A stretch of DNA of 29,086 bases from Gemmatimonadota bacterium (GTDB lineage Bacteria > ARS69), in the NCBI GenBank assembly GCA_030747075.1, contig JASLLL010000030.1:1-29086 (forward strand). Reading direction: 5' to 3'. Positions 13,867-22,247 of this stretch are shown one piece after another; positions within the stretch are counted from its first letter, which is position 1, and every line of letters starts with the position of its first letter. Made by a program: the position numbers and the translations under genes. The notes under the pieces were generated by a model. It saw only the letters and a program-made list of their open reading frames with translations, was not told the DNA's origin and searched no databases.

Positions 13867-16665
13867 GTGGCAACTCGCGTTCTTCCGTCCCCGCACTGTC
13901 TTCTCCCGGCGCTGCTTCTGTTTCTCCTGCTTTTCCCCTCTTCGGCTTCTTCCCAGACCAACGAAGACTGCCTTGACTGTCACGACGATCCCGAACTGAC
14001 CACCGAGCGCGCCGGTCAGGAAGTCCTGCTCCATGTGGAGCCGGGGGATTACTCCACCAGCATTCACGGCGACATGGATTGCGTGGACTGCCACGAGTCC
14101 CTCTTCGATGTGGAGCTTCCGCACGAAGAAGAGGTGGAGCCGGTCGAATGCTCCACCTGTCACGATGACGAGGCCGAGGCGCACGCAGCCAGCCTGCACG
14201 GGAAGGCGGCGGCTCGCGGGGATGAGTTTGCGCCGGAGTGCCGGGACTGTCACGGAACGCACAATGTCCTTCCAGACACCGACCCCGCCTCCCCCACCTC
14301 GACGCTCAACATCCCGCTCACCTGCGGAAAGTGCCACCACGAAGGCTCCTCCGTATCCATAACCCACGACATCCCGCAAGACCGCATTCTGGAGAACTAC
14401 TCGCTGTCCATCCACGGACGGGGCCTCTTCGAAAAGGGACTCACCGTGACGGCGGTCTGTACCTCCTGCCATACCGCACACGACATCCTCCCCCACACGG
14501 ACCCCGCCTCCAGCATTCACGCGGACCGGGTCGCCGAAACCTGTCTGGCCTGCCACTCGCGGATCGAAGAGGTTCACCGGAAGGTCATCGATGGGGAACT
14601 CTGGCGGGAGGCGCCGGGACGGATTCCGGCCTGTGTGGACTGCCACGCCCCGCACAAGATCCGAACGGTGCGTTATCCGCAGGGAATGTCCACGGCGGAC
14701 TGCCTCACCTGCCACGCTTCCCCCAGACTCGCGTCCGATGCGGACGGGGCGGCCGCGCCCCTGGTCGATGAGCATGTCTACCTCGCCTCCAGCCATGGCG
14801 GGCTCGGTTGCGCTCAGTGCCACACGGGAGTCTCCACCTCCAGCGAGCGCGCCTGCGAGACGGAGACGGAACCGGTCCACTGTGCCATCTGCCACGCGGA
14901 GGAGGTGGACCAGTACTCAACGAGCACGCACGGAACGCTCCGCGCCGCCGGAGACCCGGACGCGCCCTCCTGCATGGACTGCCACGATCCCCACGCGACG
15001 CTGGACCGCCGGAACCCGGCCTCGAACACTTTCCCGAAGAATGTCCCTGAACTCTGCGCCCGCTGCCATCGGGCCGGAGAAGATGCGGCCGTGCGCATCG
15101 ACTCGGAGATCTCGGATATCGTGGAGAGCTACTCCATGAGTATCCACGGAAAGGGCCTTTTCGAGAGCGGGCTGCTGGTGACCGCCACCTGCACGGGTTG
15201 CCATACGGCGCACGGTGTCCTGCCGCCGGATGACCCCGGCTCCACCATCCACCGGGACCGGGTGGCGGAGACTTGCGGGAGCTGTCACCACGGCATTCGG
15301 GAGACATTCCGCAACAGCATCCACTCCCCGTTGGGAAACCCGGAGGCGAACACGGCGGACCTTCCCTCCTGCGAAGACTGTCACTCTTCCCACACGATCA
15401 CCCGGACGGACAACGACGACTTCCGTCTTCGGATGATGGACCAGTGCGGTCGCTGTCATGAGGATGAAGCCCACACCTTCTTCGACACCTTCCACGGAAA
15501 GGTGTCCCGCCTTGGCGCTGCCGGGGCCGCGAAGTGTTACGACTGTCACGGAACGCACGGCATCCTCCCGGTGGAGCATGTCGAATCCTCGCTCAGTCGG
15601 ACGAACATCGTGGGAACCTGCGGGCAGTGCCACGAGGGGTCCCACCGGCGCTTCGCCGGATACCTCACGCACGCGACCCACCACGACCCGGAGAAGTACC
15701 CGTATCTCTTCTGGGCTTTCTGGGCGATGACCGGGCTCCTGGTCGGCACGCTGACCTTCGCCATTCTGCACACGCTGGCGTGGCTCTTCCGGCTCTGGCG
15801 CACCCGCAGCGAATGGCAACCCGTAAAGAGAGCCACCGGCGAGAAGTTCTATCGCCGGTTCACCAAGCGCCAGCGAACGATGCACCTGTTCATGATCCTC
15901 AGTTTCTTCACGCTCTCCGCAACGGGCATGAGCCTCAAGTTCTCGTATGCAAGCTGGGCACAGAACTTTGCCGCGGCATTGGGCGGGTTCGCAGTCACCG
16001 GATTCCTGCACCGCGTGGGTGCGGTGGTTCTCTTTGCCGTCTTCGCCGTTCATCTCTTCGAAGTCGCGAAAGACCGAAGGAAATCCGGGAAGGGATGGGG
16101 TTCCTACATTACCGGCCCCGATTCCATGCTGTTCAATCGGACGGATCTCCTCGAACTCATCGAATCGGTGAAGTGGTTCCTCGGCCGTGGCCCCCGACCG
16201 GACTACGGTCGATTCACCTACTGGGAGAAGTTCGATTACTTCGCGGTGTTCTGGGGAGTCGCCATCATCGGCATGACCGGGCTTGCGCTCTGGTTCCCGG
16301 AGTTCTTCACACGCTTCATCCCCGGATGGTCGATCAATGTCGCCACGATCATCCACAGCGATGAAGCACTTCTCGCCGTCGGCTTCATCTTCACCGTGCA
16401 CTTCTTCAACACTCACTTCCGCCCCGACAAGTTCCCGATGGACCCGGTCATCTTCCACGGGCGCGTTCCCCTGTCGGAGTTCAAGCACGACAAGCCGCGC
16501 GAGTACCGGGAGAGAGCCGAGAGCGGGACACTGGACGATCATCTGGTCGGGCCCGTTCCCCCATGGACAGAGCGGATCTTCCGTGGGTTCGGGTTCCTCT
16601 TCCTCGCCATCGGACTGCTGATCATCGGGCTCATTGTGGCCACGATGGTCTTCCAGTACCGGTAG
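13867..16665 (+). CDS. 19-heme cytochrome c fused to a cytochrome b membrane domain
   Basis: A 932-residue protein. A signal peptide (LLPALLLFLLLFPSSASS) leads to a periplasmic region with 19 CXXCH motifs, the first at residue 35 and the last at 585. From about residue 612 there are five to six membrane helices. Candidate b-heme histidines are in RTMHLFMILSFF, FLHRVGAVVLFAVFAVHLFE, IIHSDEALLAVGFIFTVHFFNTHF. The pattern resembles the cytochrome b561/HupC/FdnI-type subunits that exchange electrons with quinones. Inferred role: quinol dehydrogenase passing electrons into a long c-heme wire, or the reverse. The GTG at 13867 is chosen because GGAGGG (13852-13857) lies 9 bases upstream and gives a normal signal peptide. 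It is transcribed alone, between a candidate promoter and a strong hairpin at 16684. No catalytic reductase domain is visible. Confidence 0.9.
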   Translation: MATRVLPSPHCLLPALLLFLLLFPSSASSQTNEDCLDCHDDPELTTERAGQEVLLHVEPGDYSTSIHGDMDCVDCHESLFDVELPHEEEVEPVECSTCHDDEAEAHAASLHGKAAARGDEFAPECRDCHGTHNVLPDTDPASPTSTLNIPLTCGKCHHEGSSVSITHDIPQDRILENYSLSIHGRGLFEKGLTVTAVCTSCHTAHDILPHTDPASSIHADRVAETCLACHSRIEEVHRKVIDGELWREAPGRIPACVDCHAPHKIRTVRYPQGMSTADCLTCHASPRLASDADGAAAPLVDEHVYLASSHGGLGCAQCHTGVSTSSERACETETEPVHCAICHAEEVDQYSTSTHGTLRAAGDPDAPSCMDCHDPHATLDRRNPASNTFPKNVPELCARCHRAGEDAAVRIDSEISDIVESYSMSIHGKGLFESGLLVTATCTGCHTAHGVLPPDDPGSTIHRDRVAETCGSCHHGIRETFRNSIHSPLGNPEANTADLPSCEDCHSSHTITRTDNDDFRLRMMDQCGRCHEDEAHTFFDTFHGKVSRLGAAGAAKCYDCHGTHGILPVEHVESSLSRTNIVGTCGQCHEGSHRRFAGYLTHATHHDPEKYPYLFWAFWAMTGLLVGTLTFAILHTLAWLFRLWRTRSEWQPVKRATGEKFYRRFTKRQRTMHLFMILSFFTLSATGMSLKFSYASWAQNFAAALGGFAVTGFLHRVGAVVLFAVFAVHLFEVAKDRRKSGKGWGSYITGPDSMLFNRTDLLELIESVKWFLGRGPRPDYGRFTYWEKFDYFAVFWGVAIIGMTGLALWFPEFFTRFIPGWSINVATIIHSDEALLAVGFIFTVHFFNTHFRPDKFPMDPVIFHGRVPLSEFKHDKPREYRERAESGTLDDHLVGPVPPWTERIFRGFGFLFLAIGLLIIGLIVATMVFQYR
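13969..15633 (+). repeat. Duplicated eight-heme module within the multiheme cytochrome
   Basis: Hemes 1-8 (13969-14700) and 9-16 (14701-15444) align one to one: CLDCHDDPEL with CLTCHASPRL, CRDCHGTHN with CMDCHDPHA, CTSCHTAHDIL with CTGCHTAHGVL, and DRVAETCLACH with DRVAETCGSCH. The segment YSLSIHGRGLFEKGL recurs as YSMSIHGKGLFESGL. Hemes 17-19 (15445-15633) resemble hemes 3-5 (FHGKVSRLG with LHGKAAARG; CYDCHGTHGIL with CRDCHGTHNVL), i.e. a partial third copy. The repeat is seen in the protein; the DNA copies have diverged. Confidence 0.85.
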
Positions 16666-16683
16666 GCCGGACGCGGAGTCCCG

Positions 16684-16711
16684 GGGGTGGGCAGTTTGTT
16701 CTGTCCACCCC
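16684..16711 (+). terminator. Strong hairpin after the multiheme cytochrome gene
   Basis: An 11-base stem (GGGGTGGGCAG with CTGTCCACCCC, one G-T wobble) encloses a 6-base loop TTTGTT and starts 18 bases after the stop at 16665. No T-run follows, so it may be a factor-assisted terminator or a transcript-end stabiliser. It separates the cytochrome from the tricorn gene. Confidence 0.6.
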
Positions 16712-16796
16712 TCCCGCGGTCGGGCTACGCTGTCTGGCGCGAGGCCGCCGATTGAGGCTTCCGCCGCCACTCCCCTGAACGCTTCCGGAGGTAACC

Positions 16797-19700
16797 ATGC
16801 GTCGAGTTTCCGCGGCCCGGGTTTTGAGCGCGGGTGTCATCGCCCTGGGGTTTGGACTGCCCTGGCTGGCGTCGTCTGACGCCGCGGAGGGTTATCTGCG
16901 CACGCCCGATCTCCACGGCAATGCTGTCGTCTTCTCGGCGGAAGGAGATCTCTGGACAGCGCCGGTCACGGGCGGGAAAGCCCGTCGCATCACTTCCCAC
17001 GATGGCGCCGAGTACTTCCCGCGATTCTCGCCGGACGGACAGACGCTGGCCTTCACGGGAGAGTACGACGGAAACCGCGATGTGTTTGTCATGCCCGCGG
17101 ACGGGGGCGAACCCCGCCGCATCACCTGGCACCCCGGGTCGGATGAAGTGCTCGGGTGGACGCCGGACGGTTCCGACATCCTCTTCCGAAGCCGACGCCA
17201 CCACCCGCACGGAGACTGGGAGATCTTCACGGCACCCACCGGCGGAGGGGACGCCGAAGTCCTCCCCATCGGCCGGGCGTCTCGCGTGGCGATGGATCCC
17301 GAAAGCGGACTGTGGGCGTTCAATCGACTCAACCGCGAGCGGCGCACCTGGAAGCGCTACCGGGGAGGTTCGAACCAGGATCTGTGGGTCGGGCACCCGG
17401 ACCGGGCGGACTTTCGGCGGGTGACGGATTTCACCGGCACGGACGCCATGCCGATGTGGCGGGACGGGCGCGTGTGGTTCGTCAGCGACGAGGGCGGCAC
17501 CGGCAACCTCTGGTCGATGACCCCCGACGGCGGAGACCGAACCCGCCATACCAATGAAGACGGGTGGGACATCCGCTGGCCATCGATGGCTCCGGATGGG
17601 CGGATCGTGTTCATGCTGGCGGGAGGGGTGTCACTCTTCGACCCGTCCGACGGTTCGGAGCGGACGCTTTCGATCGACCTTCCCTCCGAGCGCAAGCTCA
17701 CGCGGCACCGGTACGCGGATGCGAAGGCCACGCTCACCTGGTTCGACCTCTCCCCGGATGGCGAACGCCTGGCCGTGACCACGCGGGGCGAGGTTTTCTC
17801 CGTTCCGGTGGAAGAAGGCGTCACACTTCCGGTCACGCGGGGCAGCGGCGCGCGAGAAAGCTGGGCAAGCTATGGATCGGACGGGGAGACCGTCCTCTAT
17901 GTCAGCGACGAGGGCGGCGAAGAGTCCATTCGCTCCCGCGACGCATGGGGCCGGGGCGAGGAAACCGTGCTGCAACCCGCAGGGGAAAAGGGGTGGCACT
18001 TCCCGCCCCGGCCGTCTCCCGATGGAGAGTGGGTAGCCTGGTCCGACGAGACGCAGACGCTTTTCGTCGCGCCTTTGAAGGGCGGACGCGCGCGCACCGT
18101 GGATCACTCCGAACAGGAGGAGATTCGCGACTACGCGTGGAGTCCTGACGGGCGCTGGCTGGCCTATGTGAAGGTTCCCTTTACGGACTTTCGCTCCGTC
18201 TTCCTCTACGACACACGGGATGATGAGACCCGGCGCGTCACGCCGACCACCACCGACGACTTCGCGCCCGCCTGGGATCCGGACGGCCGCTACCTTCACT
18301 TTCTGAGCAATCGGACCATGAACCCGGTGCTCGGCGGCCGGGACTTCCGCGATGTCGAACTGAAGATGACCAGACCGTACCTCTTCCTCCTTCGCCCGGA
18401 TGTGGAGAATCCCTTCGCGCCGAAGACGGGACTGCCCGGCGATGAAGATGAAGAAGAGGACGCGGATGATGACAACAAGAGCGACGAAGACGACGGGGAC
18501 AAGGACGATAAGCCGGACCCCGTGGAGATCGACTTCGAAGGGCTGGAGAATCGGTTTGTCGTACTGGATGTGCCCGCCGGGATCTACAGCGACCTCGCCG
18601 CAACCGGCGAACGCGTCTTCTACCTGTCCCGGCCCATCCGGGGAATGGCCGAGCGGTCCTCCGGAAAGAGCGGGCCGCCCTCTTCGCTGATGGCATTCCA
18701 TCTCGAGGAGGAAGAGGCGGAGGTGTTCCTGGGCGGCGTGTCGGACTTCGATCTGGAGGCGGGAGCGGAGAAGATCGCCATTCGGAAGAAGCGCGGAGAG
18801 TACTTCGTGGTGGATGCCGGATCGCCGCCGGGCGAGGACCTGGAGGACGCCGCCGTCTCGCTGGACGACATCGTGATCGAACTGGACCCACGGGAAGAGT
18901 GGCGACAGATCTACCTGGAGGGGTGGCGCCACATGCGGGACTTCCACTGGGACGCCGGCCTGTCCGGCGTGGACTGGAAGGCCACGCGCGACCAGTACGC
19001 GACACTGCTGGAGAGAGTCTCCACCCGCGACGACCTGCGTGACCTCATGGGGGAGGTCATCGGGGAACTGGCCACTTCGCACACCTATGTGTGGGGCGGA
19101 GACCGCGGGGTTCGCGTGAAGCGCGTGTCCACCGGTCTTCTCGGCGCGGACTTCGCGCGGGACGGGGACACCTTCCGCGTGGAGAAGATCTATCGGGGCG
19201 ACGCGGCGGATGAAGATCGCTCGCCGCTGGTCGAGCCGGAGGTGAGTGTTCGCGAGGGCGACCATCTCCTCGCGGTGAACCATGTTCCGTTCCGCGAAGA
19301 CCAGCCGCTGCACGCCGCCTTCGAGAATCTCGCGGGACGGGAAGTGCTGCTCACGGTAGCGGAGAATGCTCGCGGAAAGAACTCGCGGGAAGTCGCCGTC
19401 ACGACGCTGGGCGGTGAGCGACGCCTCCGTTACATCGACTGGGTGCGGAAGAACCGCGAGACCGTCGCCGAGATGACGGACGGTCGGATCGGCTACATCC
19501 ATGTGCCGAACATGGGCACGCAAGGGCTGGTGGAGTTCCACCGATGGTTCTACCCGCAGCTGGACCGCGAGGGAATGATCGTGGACTGCCGGTGGAACGG
19601 CGGCGGCTTCGTCTCGCAACTGCTGCTGGAACGCTTCCGCCGGACGCTCGTGAGCTTCGACCGTTCCCGAGGCGGCGGGGTCTGGACCTATCCGTACCGG

Positions 19701-20117
19701 ATGCTGAACGGGCCGTTCGTGGTTCTGACCAACGAGCGGGCGGGCTCCGACGGCGACATCTTCCCGATGGCCGTACAGCTCGACGGACTGGCGCCGGTGA
19801 TCGGGCAGCGTTCGTGGGGAGGCGTGGTCGGCATCCGAGCGGACAAGCGACTGGTGGACGGCGGTGGCCTCACGCAGCCGGAGTACGCATGGTGGGATCC
19901 GGTTCAGGGATGGTCGCTGGAGAACCGGGGCGTGATCCCCGACATCGAAGTGGTAAATCCACCCGCGGATGTCGCCGCAGGGCGGGACCCCCAGCTGGCC
20001 AGAGCGATCGAAGAGGTGCTGCGACTCCACGCGGAGCACCCCCCGGTCGAAGCGAAGTTCGGGCCGGCGCCGGTGAAGTCGCGGCGTGCGTTCCAAGACA
20101 GAGAGCCCGGACGCTGA
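16797..20117 (+). CDS. Secreted tricorn protease homologue (S41 family)
   Basis: A 1106-residue serine peptidase. A signal peptide (VLSAGVIALGFGLPWLASSDA) is followed by propeller repeats with DPD-G/SPDG turns (FSPDGQTLAF; LSPDGERLAV; WSPDGRWLAY). A helical/PDZ region comes next and then the C-terminal catalytic domain. Catalytic residues are readable: H762 (TSHTYVW), nucleophile S984 with D985 (AGSDGDIF) and E1042 (ENRGVIPD). The S-to-E distance of 58 equals that in Thermoplasma tricorn (S965, E1023). Tricorn-type enzymes cut peptides into small fragments; the signal peptide places this one in the periplasm or outside. Residues about 548-575 form a highly acidic insert (DEDEEEDADDD). GGAGG precedes the ATG at 16797. 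The heme A synthase gene starts one base after its stop. Confidence 0.93.
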   Translation: MRRVSAARVLSAGVIALGFGLPWLASSDAAEGYLRTPDLHGNAVVFSAEGDLWTAPVTGGKARRITSHDGAEYFPRFSPDGQTLAFTGEYDGNRDVFVMPADGGEPRRITWHPGSDEVLGWTPDGSDILFRSRRHHPHGDWEIFTAPTGGGDAEVLPIGRASRVAMDPESGLWAFNRLNRERRTWKRYRGGSNQDLWVGHPDRADFRRVTDFTGTDAMPMWRDGRVWFVSDEGGTGNLWSMTPDGGDRTRHTNEDGWDIRWPSMAPDGRIVFMLAGGVSLFDPSDGSERTLSIDLPSERKLTRHRYADAKATLTWFDLSPDGERLAVTTRGEVFSVPVEEGVTLPVTRGSGARESWASYGSDGETVLYVSDEGGEESIRSRDAWGRGEETVLQPAGEKGWHFPPRPSPDGEWVAWSDETQTLFVAPLKGGRARTVDHSEQEEIRDYAWSPDGRWLAYVKVPFTDFRSVFLYDTRDDETRRVTPTTTDDFAPAWDPDGRYLHFLSNRTMNPVLGGRDFRDVELKMTRPYLFLLRPDVENPFAPKTGLPGDEDEEEDADDDNKSDEDDGDKDDKPDPVEIDFEGLENRFVVLDVPAGIYSDLAATGERVFYLSRPIRGMAERSSGKSGPPSSLMAFHLEEEEAEVFLGGVSDFDLEAGAEKIAIRKKRGEYFVVDAGSPPGEDLEDAAVSLDDIVIELDPREEWRQIYLEGWRHMRDFHWDAGLSGVDWKATRDQYATLLERVSTRDDLRDLMGEVIGELATSHTYVWGGDRGVRVKRVSTGLLGADFARDGDTFRVEKIYRGDAADEDRSPLVEPEVSVREGDHLLAVNHVPFREDQPLHAAFENLAGREVLLTVAENARGKNSREVAVTTLGGERRLRYIDWVRKNRETVAEMTDGRIGYIHVPNMGTQGLVEFHRWFYPQLDREGMIVDCRWNGGGFVSQLLLERFRRTLVSFDRSRGGGVWTYPYRMLNGPFVVLTNERAGSDGDIFPMAVQLDGLAPVIGQRSWGGVVGIRADKRLVDGGGLTQPEYAWWDPVQGWSLENRGVIPDIEVVNPPADVAAGRDPQLARAIEEVLRLHAEHPPVEAKFGPAPVKSRRAFQDREPGR

Positions 20118-20118
20118 C

Positions 20119-21384
20119 ATGGGCGCGCTGGTTGCAGGACTCGGGATCACGGTTGCGCTGGCGGGGACGGGCTTCCTGTTCCGAATCCCCCCCGCCACTC
20201 TCCCCGGGCCAGCTCTCCTCGGGGTCCTTGCCGCGCTGGTGGTCGTCGGAGGAGGGTTTGCGGCCCGGGCATCCGGCGACGGCATCCGCGCCGGGATGGC
20301 CGCCGGGTTCTCAACTTCGGTGTGGAGCCTGCTCCTTCTCGGGGGAGTTCTCGGTGGCGCCTCCCCGAACAGCATGGCTGCGGACCGCATTCTCTGGATC
20401 CCCGGCTTTCTCGGAACCTGCACGCTGCTCGGGGGAATCGGAGCGCTTCCCGTGCGCCGGGCGACGGGCACCCGCCCCGACTGGCTGGCACTCCACGCAC
20501 GGGTCACGGTGGCGGCCACGGGCTTTCTTGTTCTCATCGGCGGTCTCGTCACCACCCACGGCGCCGGACTGGCTGTCACCGACTGGCCGAACTCCTTCGG
20601 CTACAGCATGTTCCTCTACCCCTTCTCGCGGATGGTCGGGGGGATCTTCTACGAGCACTCGCACCGGGTGTTCGGCTCCCTTGTAGGACTGGCGACGCTG
20701 ACCCTGGCCATTCACGCATTCCGGGCGGATTCCAGGCGCGGGGTTCGGATTGCGGGGGTGGCTGCGCTGGGGTTTGTGATCCTCCAGGGCATCCTTGGAG
20801 GGCTCCGCGTGACGGGGCACTTCACCTGGAGCGCGTCGCCGGAGGAAACCGCCCCGAACCTCCTGCTGGCCGTACTGCACGGGGTTTCCGGGCAGGTGTT
20901 CTTCGCCTTCATGGCGGTGTTCGCCGCAGTGACCTCCCGCGCGTGGAAGACGCTTCCCTCCCCCGGCGAGAGTCGCCCGACGGCATGGGCGAAGACCCTG
21001 CCCGCGCTGGCCGTACTCACGCTGCTCCTTCAGATCGCCCTCGGGGCAAGAGTCCGGCATACCGGACAGGGGCTGATCGAGCACTTTGCGTTTGCCGCAG
21101 TGGCGGCCGGGTTCGCGGTGGCCACCGGCGCACACTCACTGAAGACAACCCGCGACCCGCGTTCGGCCCGATCCGTATGGGCAGGCGCGCTGGTGGGGCT
21201 GATCGGCATACAGATTCTCCTCGGCTTCGGAATCTTGCGCGGGTGGGGCTGGGGCGCGGCGGAAGCTCTCCCCTTCCGGGTCCGCGCTCTGGTGGAAACG
21301 GCCCACCAGACAGTCGGGGCGCTGCTTCTGGGAAGCGCGGCACTGCTGGCCGCCTGGGGGCGAAGGCGGCCGCCGGAAGCCTGA
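20119..21384 (+). CDS. ctaA: Heme A synthase (CtaA/COX15) with extra N-terminal membrane region
   Basis: A 421-residue membrane protein that oxidises heme O to heme A, the cofactor of the CoxA encoded in this window. The CtaA core starts near residue 120: LALHARVTVAATGFLVLIGGLVTTHGAGLAV-type helix, DWPNSFGYSMFLYP, the conserved EHSHRVFGS, LHGVSGQVFF, and a late AHQTVGALLL histidine. Residues 1-120 add about four hydrophobic helices rich in Gly/Ala (ALLGVLAALVVVGGGF; VWSLLLLGGVLGGA) that are not part of the usual eight-helix enzyme. The ATG at 20119 is one base after the tricorn stop; a longer frame would overlap that gene. Heme O synthase (ctaB) is not in the window. Confidence 0.88.
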   Translation: MGALVAGLGITVALAGTGFLFRIPPATLPGPALLGVLAALVVVGGGFAARASGDGIRAGMAAGFSTSVWSLLLLGGVLGGASPNSMAADRILWIPGFLGTCTLLGGIGALPVRRATGTRPDWLALHARVTVAATGFLVLIGGLVTTHGAGLAVTDWPNSFGYSMFLYPFSRMVGGIFYEHSHRVFGSLVGLATLTLAIHAFRADSRRGVRIAGVAALGFVILQGILGGLRVTGHFTWSASPEETAPNLLLAVLHGVSGQVFFAFMAVFAAVTSRAWKTLPSPGESRPTAWAKTLPALAVLTLLLQIALGARVRHTGQGLIEHFAFAAVAAGFAVATGAHSLKTTRDPRSARSVWAGALVGLIGIQILLGFGILRGWGWGAAEALPFRVRALVETAHQTVGALLLGSAALLAAWGRRRPPEA

Positions 21385-21424
21385 TCGTCGAGAAACACCG
21401 GACAACACCATCCGATTTTCACGC

Positions 21425-21453
21425 TTGCGCACCGCAACCCAAGTGTCTAGAGT
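21425..21453 (+). promoter_or_regulatory. Promoter of the act (ACIII) operon
   Basis: TTGCGC (21425-21430), a 17-base spacer and TAGAGT (21448-21453) lie about 130 bases before the actA start. The spacing and TANNNT form match the hutU and S-component promoters. The leader from 21454 to 21584 has a small hairpin (GCGCT, then AGCGC, near 21497-21513) but no riboswitch I can recognise. Confidence 0.65.
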
Positions 21454-21584
21454 CCTCGCGGTTCATGTCCTAAGTTCCACACCACCCCAGGTGGCGCTCG
21501 GGAAAAGCGCGGAGCCGACAGGCTTCCCGGAGCGTTCTTCCCGGCCGCTCGCCTCGTGGGCGATTCTCCGAACGGAAAGTCCTC

Positions 21585-22247
21585 GTGCACGAAGATCGAC
21601 GAACGCAGCTTCTGCCCTCCTGGGTGGATGGCGCCCTCAAGATCGGGGGGGTGCTTCTCGTACCCGGGCTGATCTACGCCGTGGCGCTGGCGTATTACGG
21701 GACCAGTCCGCAGACGATGGACATCGGATACGAACCGCCGCAACCCGTCCCCTACAGCCATGCACTCCATGCGGGAGAACTGGAGATTGACTGCCGGTAC
21801 TGCCACGACACCGTGGAACGGGCAGCCCACGCGGCCATCCCCCCGACGGAGACCTGCATGAACTGCCACTCCACCATTCGCACCGAGAGCGAAAAACTGG
21901 CGGTCGTCCGGGAGAGCCACGCCACGGGAATGCCCATTGAGTGGCTGCGAGTCCATGATCTTCCGGACTTTGTCTATTTCGACCACAGCGCCCATGTGCG
22001 GCGTGGTGTCGGTTGCGAAGAGTGCCACGGCCCGGTCGACCAGATGGAAACGGTGTACCAGTACGCCCCGCTCAGCATGAGCTGGTGCCTGAAGTGCCAC
22101 CGAGACCCGACCGAACGCCTTCGTTCTCCGGAACTGGCGACGACCATGAGTTGGGACCCCGGGGAGGACCGCGCGGCTCTCGGCGCGGCGCTGGCCCGTG
22201 AAAACAACATTCACCCCTCGACGGACTGCTCCACATGCCATCGATGA
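21585..22247 (+). CDS. actA: Alternative complex III subunit A, pentaheme cytochrome c
   Basis: A 220-residue protein with one N-terminal membrane helix (GVLLVPGLIYAVALAYYG) and five CXXCH sites: CRYCH (residue 70), CMNCH, CEECH, CLKCH and CSTCH at the very C-terminus. This is the ActA pattern; it carries electrons from the iron-sulfur subunit to periplasmic cytochromes or directly to the oxidase. Characteristic segments include PQPVPYSHALHAGELEIDC and HDLPDFVYFDHSAHV. The start is GTG at 21585 with GGAAAG five bases upstream. It is first in the act operon and its TGA overlaps the actB ATG. Confidence 0.95.
   Translation: MHEDRRTQLLPSWVDGALKIGGVLLVPGLIYAVALAYYGTSPQTMDIGYEPPQPVPYSHALHAGELEIDCRYCHDTVERAAHAAIPPTETCMNCHSTIRTESEKLAVVRESHATGMPIEWLRVHDLPDFVYFDHSAHVRRGVGCEECHGPVDQMETVYQYAPLSMSWCLKCHRDPTERLRSPELATTMSWDPGEDRAALGAALARENNIHPSTDCSTCHR

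Noticed and set aside
16701-16731. Promoter for the tricorn gene using TACGCT at 16726-16731
   Set aside because: The -10-like box is reasonable, but no -35 lies at 16 to 19 bases; the only candidates fall inside the hairpin and match poorly.
14917-16770. Long minus-strand frame of about 617 codons opposite the multiheme cytochrome
   Set aside because: It is antisense to a gene with 19 CXXCH motifs and has no recognisable domain or ribosome site.
17631-20579. Minus-strand frame of about 982 codons opposite the tricorn gene
   Set aside because: High GC removes stops from this antisense frame. The plus-strand frame has a complete catalytic triad and signal peptide.
21454-21584. Riboswitch in the actA leader
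   Set aside because: Only a short hairpin is seen and no conserved core of a known riboswitch class is recognisable.
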